Notes: generated from the sequence alone by a model not told the origin. 64,000 bases of DNA from Bacteroidaceae bacterium (GCA_017531985.1 JAFXJY010000021.1:1-64000); one strand, 5' to 3'; counted from the stretch's first letter, positions 28,921-38,704 are shown. Translations and numbers: made by a program.

Positions 28921-31900
28921 TCAGTGAACAGCTACTTTAAATACTTGCTGCGAATTGTTGGTCGCAATCTTCACTAAATAGACGCCATTAATCACAGCCG
29001 GCACACTCAACGATTGAGTGGTGGCAGCTTGATACACACATTGACCGGCTGCATTGTAAATGACAACGTTACAAGGCTCCTGAGCAACGTCTACCCTGAT
29101 GCAACGATGTGCAACATCATAGCTCACATCTACATTACTTTCGTTTTCGATAGAACTTAGAGCAGCATTCTCGGTAGTAGCAAAGAAGATGCGACAACCA
29201 TGACCTTGTATTTCGAGTTGTTGAGCCACCAACCTGCCATCGGCATTGTACATCTTGCAAGTGCCACGCGGATTTAATATACCATTGCCCCACGAGTCTG
29301 TTATTTCAAGACAATATACTTGGTCGGCATCCAGTGTAACCTCTTCGGTGACTTCACTAATCACTCCCACAGGGAATGGTCCGAACTCGTGTACAACATT
29401 ACCATCGGCATCCTTGATAAGATATTTGTTTTCATCGGCACGATTGCCGGTCTTGATGACAAACTTGTTGGTGGGTGTTGTATTGTGAGGATCTTGGAAC
29501 TCACCCGCGATGGTGTTACCATCATAGAGTTTATAGTTGACACCTCCGAGTCTTATCACAAAGTCATTGTTATTCTGCATCAAAGTACTTTGATTGAAAG
29601 GAACCGCAATAAGCGTTGTTTCACGAGCAGGAGCTATACCTCTCCACTCGGTCAGGTGCAATTCATTGTTGAGCGTAATATCAAACCCGGCTTCGACAAT
29701 ATCTTCGGTGGAATTATTTACCAAGAGAACCTCATAATAGTTATATCCGTAAGTACCATTGATGGTAATAAGAGGTTCTTTTATTTCGGCATTCATCGGC
29801 AATACCAATCCCGGATAATCGGGACGCTTTCCGGTGACATTGAGAACATTATCTTTATCATTGCATACAAAAGCAACAACCTCAAAGTCGGCAGGGTTGG
29901 TCGCCACACCATTGATGTATTCGGGAACCTTATAGGTATATTTTCTCTTGAAGAAGTCACCGTTACGGCATCCGTCAATCGTATCACCCCACATGGGAGT
30001 AAGAGTGGCTCGTACTACATGATTATGCACATAAGCATTACCGGCAGAAGTTCCACTTTGAGGACCTAAAATATTGTTTTGAGTCACAACAACGTTCAAC
30101 ATATTGGTTGCAGCGTCAACATCGGCAGTATAATAACCCTCGACATAGACTGTCAACTCGCCTGTACTGCTATCATATTGACTACCCACCCACAAGTTGA
30201 CAGGTGCTTCTTGGTCGGCTATAAGATGCGAATATTCGCTCCATACGCCTCTGCTAAGCATCAACATATTCTCGCCATCAAAGAGATAACGATTTATCAT
30301 ACCATTGGGGTAGCCATCGGGGACAAAATAGATGTCTAATGAGTCACCGTACGCGGTACGAAAATCGGGCTGCGAAGGAGCCGGTATAGCATAGTGACCT
30401 GCATGGTAGGCCAAGGGGTATATTATATCGCCTTGTGCTTTCATCAACTCTTCGATGATGAGGTGTGCATCGGGACAGTTACCACAATGGATACCGGTAA
30501 ATTCTTCTATAAGAACGCATTTGGCTTGCTTCTCGGTCGATACATTGCGTTCGCCGGTGGTGAAGAAAGTGAAACATCCGTGACCTTCTATCAAATCTTC
30601 TTGGCAAATGAGTTGATTATTGGCATCATACAATTTGTAAAAACCTTCCATAAGGCCATTAGACCATGCATCGTTTATTTCAAAACTGTAAGTTGTATTG
30701 GGCTGCAACTCTATGATTTGTGATACACTCTCCATCATACCCTGAGCAAAAGGTCCTATTTCAGTCACCACATTGCCTTCGGCATCCTTAATAAGGAAAC
30801 GATTTTCATCGGCAAAGACATCGGTCATAAGCTCTACCTTAATAGTGGGAGTGATGTCATAAGGAGCATTAAAACGCCCATTTAATTTGTTACCGGCATA
30901 ATCTATACCATTCAGGCCGGTCAATTTGATAGTATATTTGTTACTTGTCTCTTTCAGAACAGGAGCTATGTCGAAAGGCAAACGTACCATTGTAGTGGCA
31001 CGAGCAGGAGCTGAACCACTCCATGCTATTTCATAATCGACATTATTGAAAGTGATAGTGAACGTTGCAGTAGTAATATCCTCGGTCGACTTATTGGTTA
31101 ACATCACATCAAAGAAATTGTAACCATACACCTCACCAATGGGAATGAGTGGTTCGGCAATCTCAGCAGCAAGAGGCAATTCAAGACCGGGGTAATCGGG
31201 ACGAGAGGCTGTCACGTTAAGAACATTTTCATCACTCTCACAAACAAATGCCACGACTTCCAACTCGGCAGGATTAACAGCTACCCCATTGATCGTCTCA
31301 GGCACATCATATATATATTGTCTCGAAAAATACTCACCTTTTCGACAATTGGTAATAGACTCGCCAAGTGCCGGTGTAAGATAGGCACGAGCCATATGCT
31401 GGTGCATATATTCACTACCTACACCACTTCCCGACTGCGGACCCATGATATTGTTTTCAGTTACCACGACGGTTAGGAAATTTTCGTTGGCATCGACATC
31501 GTCGGTATAATAACCCTCTACATCGACTGTCAATTGTCGGTTGTCGGGATTATAACTACTCGACATCCACAAGTTGACAAGAGCAGCCTCTTGACACTCC
31601 ATGCGAGCAAAGGTAGCCCACAAGTCGCGGTTGCACACCGGCGAGGGATATTCTTCCATGAAACGTTGTCGGTTTACCATTCCTGCCGGATAGCCCGATA
31701 TATCAAAATGATTATTTAACTCGACACCTTCTGAAATACGAAAATCGGGTTCATCAGACCCCGGTACAGCATAACTTCCTGCATGAATAGCAACTGCATA
31801 CACATTATCGCCTTGAGCCTTTATCATCTCAGCAACAATTTTGTGAGCTTGCGGACAATAGCCACAATGAATACCGGTATATTCCTCAACGAGGACTTTT

Positions 31901-31992
31901 TTGTTAGAAACCTCAGTCGACACATTCCATTGAGCCGTTACAGTACTGAATACCCATAAAAGAGCAATTGTTAACAGATGTCTGGTTTTCAT
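28921..31992 (-). CDS. T9SS cargo protein with two tandem Omp28-like thioredoxin-fold modules
   Basis: This 1023-residue protein has a signal peptide (MKTRHLLTIALLWVFSTVTA) and two copies of a module of about 455 residues. Each starts with VL(V/I)EE(Y/F)TGIHCGxCP (Cys43/46 in copy 1, Cys503/506 in copy 2) and continues with a Pro-Asp-Phe motif and SGYPAGMVNR or DGYPNGMINR, the cis-proline-like loop of Omp28-related proteins. A beta-sandwich region follows, then a motif like ADENRFLIKDAEGNVV. The end GVYLVKIATNNSQQVFKVAVH is a T9SS tail. The CxxC pairs suggest extracytoplasmic thiol-disulfide chemistry, but this is inference. It is the first gene of a three-gene unit. Confidence 0.88.
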   Translation of the reverse strand: MKTRHLLTIALLWVFSTVTAQWNVSTEVSNKKVLVEEYTGIHCGYCPQAHKIVAEMIKAQGDNVYAVAIHAGSYAVPGSDEPDFRISEGVELNNHFDISGYPAGMVNRQRFMEEYPSPVCNRDLWATFARMECQEAALVNLWMSSSYNPDNRQLTVDVEGYYTDDVDANENFLTVVVTENNIMGPQSGSGVGSEYMHQHMARAYLTPALGESITNCRKGEYFSRQYIYDVPETINGVAVNPAELEVVAFVCESDENVLNVTASRPDYPGLELPLAAEIAEPLIPIGEVYGYNFFDVMLTNKSTEDITTATFTITFNNVDYEIAWSGSAPARATTMVRLPFDIAPVLKETSNKYTIKLTGLNGIDYAGNKLNGRFNAPYDITPTIKVELMTDVFADENRFLIKDAEGNVVTEIGPFAQGMMESVSQIIELQPNTTYSFEINDAWSNGLMEGFYKLYDANNQLICQEDLIEGHGCFTFFTTGERNVSTEKQAKCVLIEEFTGIHCGNCPDAHLIIEELMKAQGDIIYPLAYHAGHYAIPAPSQPDFRTAYGDSLDIYFVPDGYPNGMINRYLFDGENMLMLSRGVWSEYSHLIADQEAPVNLWVGSQYDSSTGELTVYVEGYYTADVDAATNMLNVVVTQNNILGPQSGTSAGNAYVHNHVVRATLTPMWGDTIDGCRNGDFFKRKYTYKVPEYINGVATNPADFEVVAFVCNDKDNVLNVTGKRPDYPGLVLPMNAEIKEPLITINGTYGYNYYEVLLVNNSTEDIVEAGFDITLNNELHLTEWRGIAPARETTLIAVPFNQSTLMQNNNDFVIRLGGVNYKLYDGNTIAGEFQDPHNTTPTNKFVIKTGNRADENKYLIKDADGNVVHEFGPFPVGVISEVTEEVTLDADQVYCLEITDSWGNGILNPRGTCKMYNADGRLVAQQLEIQGHGCRIFFATTENAALSSIENESNVDVSYDVAHRCIRVDVAQEPCNVVIYNAAGQCVYQAATTQSLSVPAVINGVYLVKIATNNSQQVFKVAVH
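29165..31930 (-). repeat. Two in-gene module copies of the Omp28-like protein
   Basis: Copy 1 spans about 31930-30550 and copy 2 about 30545-29165. The order of blocks is identical: CGxC motif, AVPGSDEPDF/AIPAPSQPDF, GYPxGMxNR, NIMGPQSG/NILGPQSG, RKGEYF/RNGDFF, ADENRFLIKDAEGN/ADENKYLIKDADGN. This shows an intragenic duplication. Confidence 0.8.
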
Positions 31993-32020
31993 ATTTCTTT
32001 TTGTTTTTTGTTTTCTTGCT

Positions 32021-32028
32021 CAAATATA
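32021..32028 (-). promoter_or_regulatory. -7 box of the Omp28-like gene
   Basis: TATATTTG on the - strand lies 28 bases before ATG 31992 and fits TAnnTTTG. The -33 element is not at the standard distance, so the promoter may be regulated. Confidence 0.45.
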
Positions 32029-32199
32029 TTAAATATCACTCTTGACTTTTGACAAACCACCACACCATTACTACGGCAAGAGTGATTGCTGTGTGCATTT
32101 TTACTACTGCATATTTAATTAAAAAACTGTTTTACAATTGTTTATACTGCTGTTATGTTTTTTATAAAAATTACATTTTATCAATATTTGCACCATTTC

Positions 32200-32231
32200 T
32201 TTGAAAAAACAGATATTATTATTTATCTTTG
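32200..32231 (+). promoter_or_regulatory. Promoter of the TPR-HTH regulator gene
   Basis: TTTG (32200-32203) and TATCTTTG (32224-32231) are 20 bases apart, a full consensus match. Transcription should start near 32236. This rules out the TTG start at 32201 and favours ATG 32264. Confidence 0.8.
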
Positions 32232-32263
32232 CACTATCATCTTCACTAAAAATTGAAAGTAAA

Positions 32264-34066
32264 ATGGCATCATTCAATTACAAATCATATCCACTATTTC
32301 GACCGATATTGCTTATCTCATTGTTACTATCTGCCATCATAGCCTATGCAAATACAGACACATTGCAAGTAACAACACTACAAAAGGCACACCGGCTCAT
32401 AGAAGGAAACGATTCGACATCACAAGCACTGCGTCAACGCATTGATTCACTCAACAACATTCAACAGATGTCCGATAGTGCATTTGCCGTATTTCTTTCA
32501 CGAAATATTGGAACATATTTCCGTCTTCAAGGTCAACAATCCAACGTAATAGAAATATTTGCCGATGCAGTACATGGATTGGAGCAGAAAAAATGCCGTC
32601 CCAATGTTTTAATGAGACTCTATCTGCCACTGGGAGCCGCCTTTGAAGAGGTAGGATTATGGAGCAGTGCCATGGAGTATTATCACAAAGCCCTTCGCAT
32701 TGCCGAGGATAACAATCTGCAAGCCGACATTGCTCGCATCTACAACAATATAGGTGCTGCATACTACGATATAGATATAAAGAAATCGGAACATTACATG
32801 AATAAGTCGCTCGATATCAACTCCAAACTGGGCGATAAAACGGAGTTATTCTTGAATTACAACAACCTTGCAGCCATCTACTTGGAACAGAAGAATTACG
32901 ATGAGGCTTTGGATTACGCATTGAAGTCACTGCAATTCACTGACCGAAAAGAAGATCCCGAAATGTATCACAGTATGCTGTATAATATTGGTTCTCTGTA
33001 TCTTCTACTCAACGAACCTCATCTATCGGTATCATACATGAATAATGCCAAAGACTACTTTGAGAAAGCCAACAATCTCTCGGAGCTATCCATGCTGCAT
33101 ATAGGACTGATAGAGGCACACGAGAAATTGGGAAACAGTTCATTAGCCAATATGAGCCTGCACTTTATCGAAGATTCGTTACTTCCACACATCAACAACA
33201 GCGAAGTAGAAGCCGACACTCGCACCAAACTTGCCGCATACTACGAAAATAAGAATAATTATGTCATGGCTCTCCGGCATCTCAAAGAGGCATCGATATT
33301 AAAAGATTCGCTTACAAAAGCCAACGATGCATGGCGAGTCAACAACTTGGAACGCATTTACGACAATGAACAGAAACTCCGCGAGAATGCATTGGTTATC
33401 AACGAAATGAAACTAAGCAAAATGCGAGCTAACCGCAGCGTTATTATAGTTGTCATAGCACTGATTGCATCCATTGTATTTATCGTCTTCCTCTTTATTC
33501 GTTCTCGCTTGCAGAATAAATTACATCGCACCAACACACAGCTGGTCGAGCAGCAACTGGCACTTCAAGAGAAAGAGAAAGAATTGCAACAAATCAAAGA
33601 AAAAGAACTGAGTCGCACTATCGACCAGAAGAACAGAGAGTTATCGAGTTACGCTCTATCGCACACCAAGGACAATGAGTTCCTCATACAGTTGAGCGAG
33701 GAGTTAAAGAAACTGCTGCTCGAAATAAATCCACGCAATAAAGAACACAAAGAACACATACGCAACATCTTAGCACAGATTAAGCAGCACAATACAGTCG
33801 ACAACTGGAAAGAGTTTCGATATTACTTCGAGCAGGTACATCCTTCGTTTTATGAACGCCTTGACGAGATAAGCCCCGGCATCACACAACATCAAAAACG
33901 ACTTTGTGCCATGCTATACATAGGATTATCGACCAAGGAAATATCTTCCATAACTTTTCGAGAAGTACGCAGTATCGAGTCGGCACGCAACCGACTGCGT
34001 AAGAAGTTACAAGTACCTGCCGAGGAGTCTATCCAAGAATTTATATCTCGGAAATTGGATATATAA
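32264..34066 (+). CDS. TPR-repeat membrane protein with C-terminal LuxR-like HTH
   Basis: From ATG 32264 the product has 600 residues. An N-terminal hydrophobic segment (PILLISLLLSAIIAYA) is followed by TPR repeats over roughly 80-330 (for example MEYYHKALRIAEDNNLQADIARIYNNIG), a membrane helix (RSVIIVVIALIASIVFIVFLFI), and a coiled coil. The C-terminal HTH (LCAMLYIGLSTKEISSITFREVRSIESARNRLRKKL) resembles LuxR-type DNA-binding domains. Bacteroidota have many such sensors, with TPRs outside the membrane and the HTH in the cytoplasm. It is divergent from the T9SS cluster and runs directly into the GH2 gene. That it controls either is inference. Confidence 0.85.
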   Translation: MASFNYKSYPLFRPILLISLLLSAIIAYANTDTLQVTTLQKAHRLIEGNDSTSQALRQRIDSLNNIQQMSDSAFAVFLSRNIGTYFRLQGQQSNVIEIFADAVHGLEQKKCRPNVLMRLYLPLGAAFEEVGLWSSAMEYYHKALRIAEDNNLQADIARIYNNIGAAYYDIDIKKSEHYMNKSLDINSKLGDKTELFLNYNNLAAIYLEQKNYDEALDYALKSLQFTDRKEDPEMYHSMLYNIGSLYLLLNEPHLSVSYMNNAKDYFEKANNLSELSMLHIGLIEAHEKLGNSSLANMSLHFIEDSLLPHINNSEVEADTRTKLAAYYENKNNYVMALRHLKEASILKDSLTKANDAWRVNNLERIYDNEQKLRENALVINEMKLSKMRANRSVIIVVIALIASIVFIVFLFIRSRLQNKLHRTNTQLVEQQLALQEKEKELQQIKEKELSRTIDQKNRELSSYALSHTKDNEFLIQLSEELKKLLLEINPRNKEHKEHIRNILAQIKQHNTVDNWKEFRYYFEQVHPSFYERLDEISPGITQHQKRLCAMLYIGLSTKEISSITFREVRSIESARNRLRKKLQVPAEESIQEFISRKLDI

Positions 34067-34092
34067 CAATGCTTATCAATAAAATAGAGACT

Positions 34093-36612
34093 ATGAAAAA
34101 ATCTACTTACCTGATTTTCACCTTATTGTCCATTATCATGCTGGCATCATGTACAACTATGCCACAGCCCGAACCGTCGCCTCGCATAAGAGAGAACATC
34201 GATTCGCAATGGAAGTTTATACTTGCCGATCCTGCCGGTGCCGAACAACCCGACTACGACGATGGTTCATGGCGTACTCTCAACCTGCCGCACGACTGGG
34301 CTATTGAGGGAGATTTTTCAGCCGATAATCCATCGGGATATGCCGGCGGTGCGTTACCGGGTGGCGTGGGCTGGTATCGCAAAACAATCGAAGTGGACAG
34401 CGTCGATCTTGCCGATGGAGCTAAGATATACATCGATTTCGATGGCATATATATGTTGTCGAACGTATACGTCAATGGTATCTCAACCGGAATACGACCC
34501 TACGGCTACATCTCCTTTCGCCGCGATATTACCCCATTGCTTCATCAAGGCAAGAATGTAATTGCAGTGCGAGTAGATAATGCCGAACAACCCAATTCTC
34601 GCTGGTATAGCGGATGCGGTATCTATCGCCATGTGTGGCTCGTAAAAACCAATGCCGTTCATGTCGACCAATGGGGTACATATGTTACTACACCCGAGAT
34701 AAACGAACACAGTGCAACCATAAACATTGCAACTCGCGTTAGAAACACAACAACACAACAACACGAGATCTCTATACGTCACTACATACTTAACAAAGAT
34801 GGTGAAACCGCAGCGTACACCGAAGGAATAATGAATATTGAGCGAGATACTACCCATGAACTGTCGCATCAAGCTGTGCTAACAAACCCCATTCGATGGT
34901 CCATAGAGAATCCTTACCTTTACACCGTTCGCACCCAGATAGTGAAACAAGGCAGTGTAATAGATAGTTACGATACACCATTAGGAATACGCACTTATAG
35001 GTTCAATGCCCAAAAGGGATTTTATCTTAACGATAAACCTGTCAAAATCAAGGGTGTGTGTATGCATCACGACCTTGGGTGCTTGGGTGCTGCCGTCAAC
35101 ACTCGTGCCATAGAACGCCAGTTGGAGATACTCAAAGAGATGGGATGCAATGCCTATCGTTGCTCACACAATCCACCGGCACCCGAAGTACTCGACCTAT
35201 GCGACCGAATGGGATTTATAGTCATGGACGAGGCTCTCGACATGTGGAAAAGACCCAAAACTCGCTACGACTATGCACGCTTCTTCAATGAATGGCACGA
35301 ACGCGACATTACCGACCTTGTAATGCGTGACCGTAATCACCCATCTATTTTTATATGGAGCATAGGCAACGAAGTGCGTGAACAATGGACACATGAGCAG
35401 AGTGACAATCTTTCACTCGAAGATGCTAATATGCCTCTTAATCTTATCAAAAATGCATCATCACTTGTTGGCGAAGGGGAGGTGCTGAGTAATAATTCAT
35501 TATTAACAAGGCACTTATGCGATATAGTGAAACGCCTCGACTCTCGTCCCATCACGACAGGCAACGACGAGCCGAACCCGGGCAACCATCTATTTAGAGC
35601 CGGCTCACTTGACATCATAGGCTACAACTACCACATCGACTGGTTCGACTCGGTACCCGGCTGGTTCCCCGAGACACCATTTATAGCCACCGAAAGTGCA
35701 TCGGCCTTGATGACTCGCGGTTACTACGAGCAACCATCCGACAGCTTCATGCCACGTCCCATCCGATGGGATATTCCCTATACCAATGACAGCTACTCAT
35801 GTTCATCATACGACCATGTACACGCACCATGGGGCAGTACTCACGAGCGAAACTGGCACATGGTCAAGGAGCGTGATTACGTTAGCGGAACATTTATATG
35901 GACCGGTTTCGATTATATCGGAGAACCCACCCCCTACACATTCCCGGCCCGGAGTTCTTACTTCGGAATAGTTGATCTGGCAGGATTTCCCAAAGATATA
36001 TACTATATGTATAAGAGCGAATGGAGTAAAGATACCGTATTGCACCTGTTCCCTCACTGGAACCACCTCCCCGGCGAAACCATCGACATGTGCTGCTACT
36101 TCAATCATGCCGATGAAGTAGAGTTGTGGGTAAACGAAGTATCACAAGGCATTCGCACTAAACGCGAAGGACAATTTCACGTCATGTGGCGTGTCACTTA
36201 TCAACCGGGCGAAGTGCGAGTAGTATCACGAAGCAACGGACAAGAAGTGGCAACAAAGACCATACGCACAGCCGGCAAGCCTGCACAAATACGACTTACA
36301 CCCGATCGCTCCACCATCCAAGCCGATGGGCGTGACCTGAGTTTCGTTACCGTCGAGATTGTCGACGAACAGGGCAACTTATGCCCACTTGCCGATGACC
36401 TTGTGACTTTCCACATCGACGGAAATGCTTTTATAGCAGGAGTAGATAACGGCTCGCCCTACTCTATGGAGCGATTTAAGTCCAATCAACGCAAGGCTTT
36501 TTACGGCAAATGTTTAGTCGTATTGCAAAACAACGGAACAAGAGGTGCGTCCACTCTTACAGCCACATCAGCCAACCTAACATCGGCACAGGCCACAATC
36601 ATTGCTGAATGA
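34093..36612 (+). CDS. Glycoside hydrolase family 2 lipoprotein (beta-galactosidase type)
   Basis: From ATG 34093 the 839-residue product has a lipoprotein signal (lipobox LASC, Cys20). A start at 34069 would add 8 residues and is less likely. The GH2 sugar-binding domain (PHDWAIEGDF), an Ig-like domain and the TIM barrel follow. Catalytic residues by family pattern are Glu427 in WSIGNEVRE (acid/base) and Glu534 in IATESAS (nucleophile). DUF4982 and a Big-like C-terminal region complete it. The substrate is probably a beta-galactoside or similar glycan, but this cannot be settled from the sequence. It begins about 26 bases after the TPR-HTH regulator. Confidence 0.92.
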   Translation: MKKSTYLIFTLLSIIMLASCTTMPQPEPSPRIRENIDSQWKFILADPAGAEQPDYDDGSWRTLNLPHDWAIEGDFSADNPSGYAGGALPGGVGWYRKTIEVDSVDLADGAKIYIDFDGIYMLSNVYVNGISTGIRPYGYISFRRDITPLLHQGKNVIAVRVDNAEQPNSRWYSGCGIYRHVWLVKTNAVHVDQWGTYVTTPEINEHSATINIATRVRNTTTQQHEISIRHYILNKDGETAAYTEGIMNIERDTTHELSHQAVLTNPIRWSIENPYLYTVRTQIVKQGSVIDSYDTPLGIRTYRFNAQKGFYLNDKPVKIKGVCMHHDLGCLGAAVNTRAIERQLEILKEMGCNAYRCSHNPPAPEVLDLCDRMGFIVMDEALDMWKRPKTRYDYARFFNEWHERDITDLVMRDRNHPSIFIWSIGNEVREQWTHEQSDNLSLEDANMPLNLIKNASSLVGEGEVLSNNSLLTRHLCDIVKRLDSRPITTGNDEPNPGNHLFRAGSLDIIGYNYHIDWFDSVPGWFPETPFIATESASALMTRGYYEQPSDSFMPRPIRWDIPYTNDSYSCSSYDHVHAPWGSTHERNWHMVKERDYVSGTFIWTGFDYIGEPTPYTFPARSSYFGIVDLAGFPKDIYYMYKSEWSKDTVLHLFPHWNHLPGETIDMCCYFNHADEVELWVNEVSQGIRTKREGQFHVMWRVTYQPGEVRVVSRSNGQEVATKTIRTAGKPAQIRLTPDRSTIQADGRDLSFVTVEIVDEQGNLCPLADDLVTFHIDGNAFIAGVDNGSPYSMERFKSNQRKAFYGKCLVVLQNNGTRGASTLTATSANLTSAQATIIAE

Positions 36613-36716
36613 AGAAACCGACACACAACATCTTATCGTCTCTTTATGAAGCAATCACCTACATAGACAACCAAGCCTCACAATAAAAAGTTGTGACGAA
36701 ATAGATTGCCTTATTT

Positions 36717-36747
36717 TTTGTTTTCATAAGGGTAATATGTACCTTTG
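36717..36747 (+). promoter_or_regulatory. Promoter of rpiB
   Basis: TTTG (36717-36720) and TACCTTTG (36740-36747) are 19 bases apart. The expected start near 36752 gives a leader of about 20 bases before ATG 36774. Confidence 0.8.
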
Positions 36748-36773
36748 TAATATCAAATATAATATTGGAAACT

Positions 36774-37214
36774 ATGGCAGAGATAAAAACTGTGGGTATG
36801 GCCTGCGACCATGCCGGTTATGAAATGAAAGAACATGTGAAAGCCCTGCTTGAATCACGAGGCTATACATGTAAGGATTTCGGTACTTATTCAACCGAAA
36901 GTGTAGATTATCCCGACTTTGCTCACCCACTGGCTCTTGCAGTGGAGGCAGGCGAATGTTATCCTGGTATTGCTATATGTGGAAGTGGCAATGGTATAAA
37001 CATGACACTCAACAAGCATCAAGGAATACGCTCGGCTTTGTGCTGGACTGACGAGTTGGCCTCACTGGCACGAGCTCACAATGATGCCAATGTATTGGTT
37101 ATGCCCGGTCGCTTTATACCGATGGAAATGGCCGAGAAAATAGTCGATGCTTTTTTATCGACTGAATTTGAAGGTGGACGCCATTGTCGTCGTGTCGATA
37201 AGATACCCGTATAG
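36774..37214 (+). CDS. rpiB: Ribose-5-phosphate isomerase B
   Basis: The product has 146 residues from ATG 36774 (MAEIKTVGMACDHAGYEMK). A TTG three codons upstream is rejected. It interconverts ribose 5-phosphate and ribulose 5-phosphate in the non-oxidative pentose phosphate pathway, alongside the transketolase at 40206-42242. Family signatures are CDHAGYEMKE, VDYPDFAH, the active-site Cys motif ICGSGNGINMT, and HNDANVLVMPGR. The CGSGNG form in place of CGTGIG is the usual variant I associate with this phylum. Confidence 0.95.
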   Translation: MAEIKTVGMACDHAGYEMKEHVKALLESRGYTCKDFGTYSTESVDYPDFAHPLALAVEAGECYPGIAICGSGNGINMTLNKHQGIRSALCWTDELASLARAHNDANVLVMPGRFIPMEMAEKIVDAFLSTEFEGGRHCRRVDKIPV

Positions 37215-37229
37215 GCCCTCTACTTGTAG

Positions 37230-37583
37230 CTACCATTCTACAATAACCCCCACACGGTCAATGTTTCCGCTGATGGGGGGATTTTCTTTATAAATAGCTA
37301 TCTTTCCGCCTCGTATCTTGGGGAAACGTGCTTGTAGCGTGGTTATAATACGACCTGCTACGTTTTCGAGAAGACGAGAGGGTGTGTTCATGATAATATT
37401 TATCTCTTTATATATTAGTGCATAGTTGACTGTGTTGGATAACGAGTCACTTCGCATGGCTGCTTCAAATGGCACATGCAGTGTCAATTCAACCGAGAAA
37501 TTATTTCCTACCACTTGCTCCTGAGGATCAACCCCATGATGGGCATAAAAGTGCATTTTATCAAAATGTATGTATGTTTTCAT
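37230..37583 (-). CDS. folB: Dihydroneopterin aldolase
   Basis: This 117-residue folate-pathway enzyme cleaves 7,8-dihydroneopterin to 6-hydroxymethyl-7,8-dihydropterin. HGVDPQEQ near residue 20 supplies the conserved Glu, and the Lys in IYKENPPI near the end is the catalytic lysine of FolB. It is convergent with rpiB, only 15 bases apart. Its upstream region shows a near-consensus -7 element with a 21-base spacing, but the match is imperfect. Confidence 0.93.
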   Translation of the reverse strand: MKTYIHFDKMHFYAHHGVDPQEQVVGNNFSVELTLHVPFEAAMRSDSLSNTVNYALIYKEINIIMNTPSRLLENVAGRIITTLQARFPKIRGGKIAIYKENPPISGNIDRVGVIVEW

Positions 37584-37723
37584 AGTTCTGTTATTTTAGG
37601 CACAAATATGATGATTTTTTCTGAATTTTCACAATATATTGTACATTGTTAGCACTATTTTTGGGAGGGAACAATAACTCTAATAAGAAGTGTAGAAAGT
37701 ATTTTGGTGTAAAAAAGGGAGGC

Positions 37724-38629
37724 TCAGGGAACTATAAAACGAACAGCATGATGCAGCACATCGACTGTAAACCGATTTCCCTGTACAGTCTCCCCGTCAA
37801 GTGCTATACCAAACCGAGCATCATCACTTTTAATCACAATATTTTTGGCACGACGGTAAGTAACATAAGGCTCAAAGCGGACATCATTAAGATGCTCTCC
37901 TCGCTTATAAGCATTGATGAGTTGCAGAATTTTCCACCTTGACACAGGTTTTATCAGACACACTTCGAGCCAACCATCATCATTACAGCTCAGCGGGGCA
38001 CAACAATAGGAACCTCCAACATATCGCCCGTTGGCAATAGTACACAACAGTATAGAGCCATACTCATTAAGCGGTATTCCATCGGCTATAACTTGACAAT
38101 GTGCCGTCATACCTGTTAAGAACACCCACGTTATAGCCGAAGGATAACATAGTTGCTTCCCTACAAGAATGTTTCTTCGCAAGCGATGCATGGTACAGGC
38201 TACTTTATAATCGAGACCGAAGTGTGTGGCGTTGAGGGCATACTTATCATTGACTTTCATTATATCGATAGGCACGACAGTACCATGTACCAATCGGTCG
38301 AGATTACGGAAATTGTGTAATGTACCATAATATTTTATATAATCGTTTCCGCTTCCAAAGGGCAAAGATGTGAAAGCAATATTCTCTACACCGACCATAG
38401 CACCGGCCACTTCGCTGAGAGTACCATCACCGCCACAGGCATACACTCGTAGCTCTTCATTGGGATACTGCCGGCGGTATTCTCTCACAAGCTCTTCGCT
38501 ATCCCCTTTACGCTGCTTAACGTATATATCGTAGTCAATAGCAGTCGTGAGCGAATGAATGGCATCCAATACTTGATATTCACATGATTGAGATCCGGCA
38601 TGTCGGTTTATTATGAAAAGGTGTCGCAT
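37724..38629 (-). CDS. Diacylglycerol kinase-family lipid kinase
   Basis: The 301-residue product from ATG 38629 (MRHLFIINRHAG) has the DAGK catalytic domain: GGDGT in VYACGGDGTLSEVAGAMVG, then LPFGSGNDYIKYYG and a later LDGETVQGNRF. A frame to 38752 adds 41 residues with no family similarity that I can see. It should phosphorylate a lipid or sphingoid substrate using ATP at the membrane. Sphingosine or ceramide-like substrates occur in Bacteroidota, but this one is undefined. It differs from the DgkA-type gene at 59214. Confidence 0.88.
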   Translation of the reverse strand: MRHLFIINRHAGSQSCEYQVLDAIHSLTTAIDYDIYVKQRKGDSEELVREYRRQYPNEELRVYACGGDGTLSEVAGAMVGVENIAFTSLPFGSGNDYIKYYGTLHNFRNLDRLVHGTVVPIDIMKVNDKYALNATHFGLDYKVACTMHRLRRNILVGKQLCYPSAITWVFLTGMTAHCQVIADGIPLNEYGSILLCTIANGRYVGGSYCCAPLSCNDDGWLEVCLIKPVSRWKILQLINAYKRGEHLNDVRFEPYVTYRRAKNIVIKSDDARFGIALDGETVQGNRFTVDVLHHAVRFIVP

Positions 38630-38704
38630 GATGCAGTGTTGTGATGAAAGGGTTATTGCAAGCGAAGTTACTAAATATTCTTGGCATTGGGGTGGAAATG
38701 AGAT

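Noticed and set aside
32201-32263. TTG start of the TPR-HTH gene
   Set aside because: It lies inside the promoter, before the expected transcript start. ATG 32264 is downstream and in frame.
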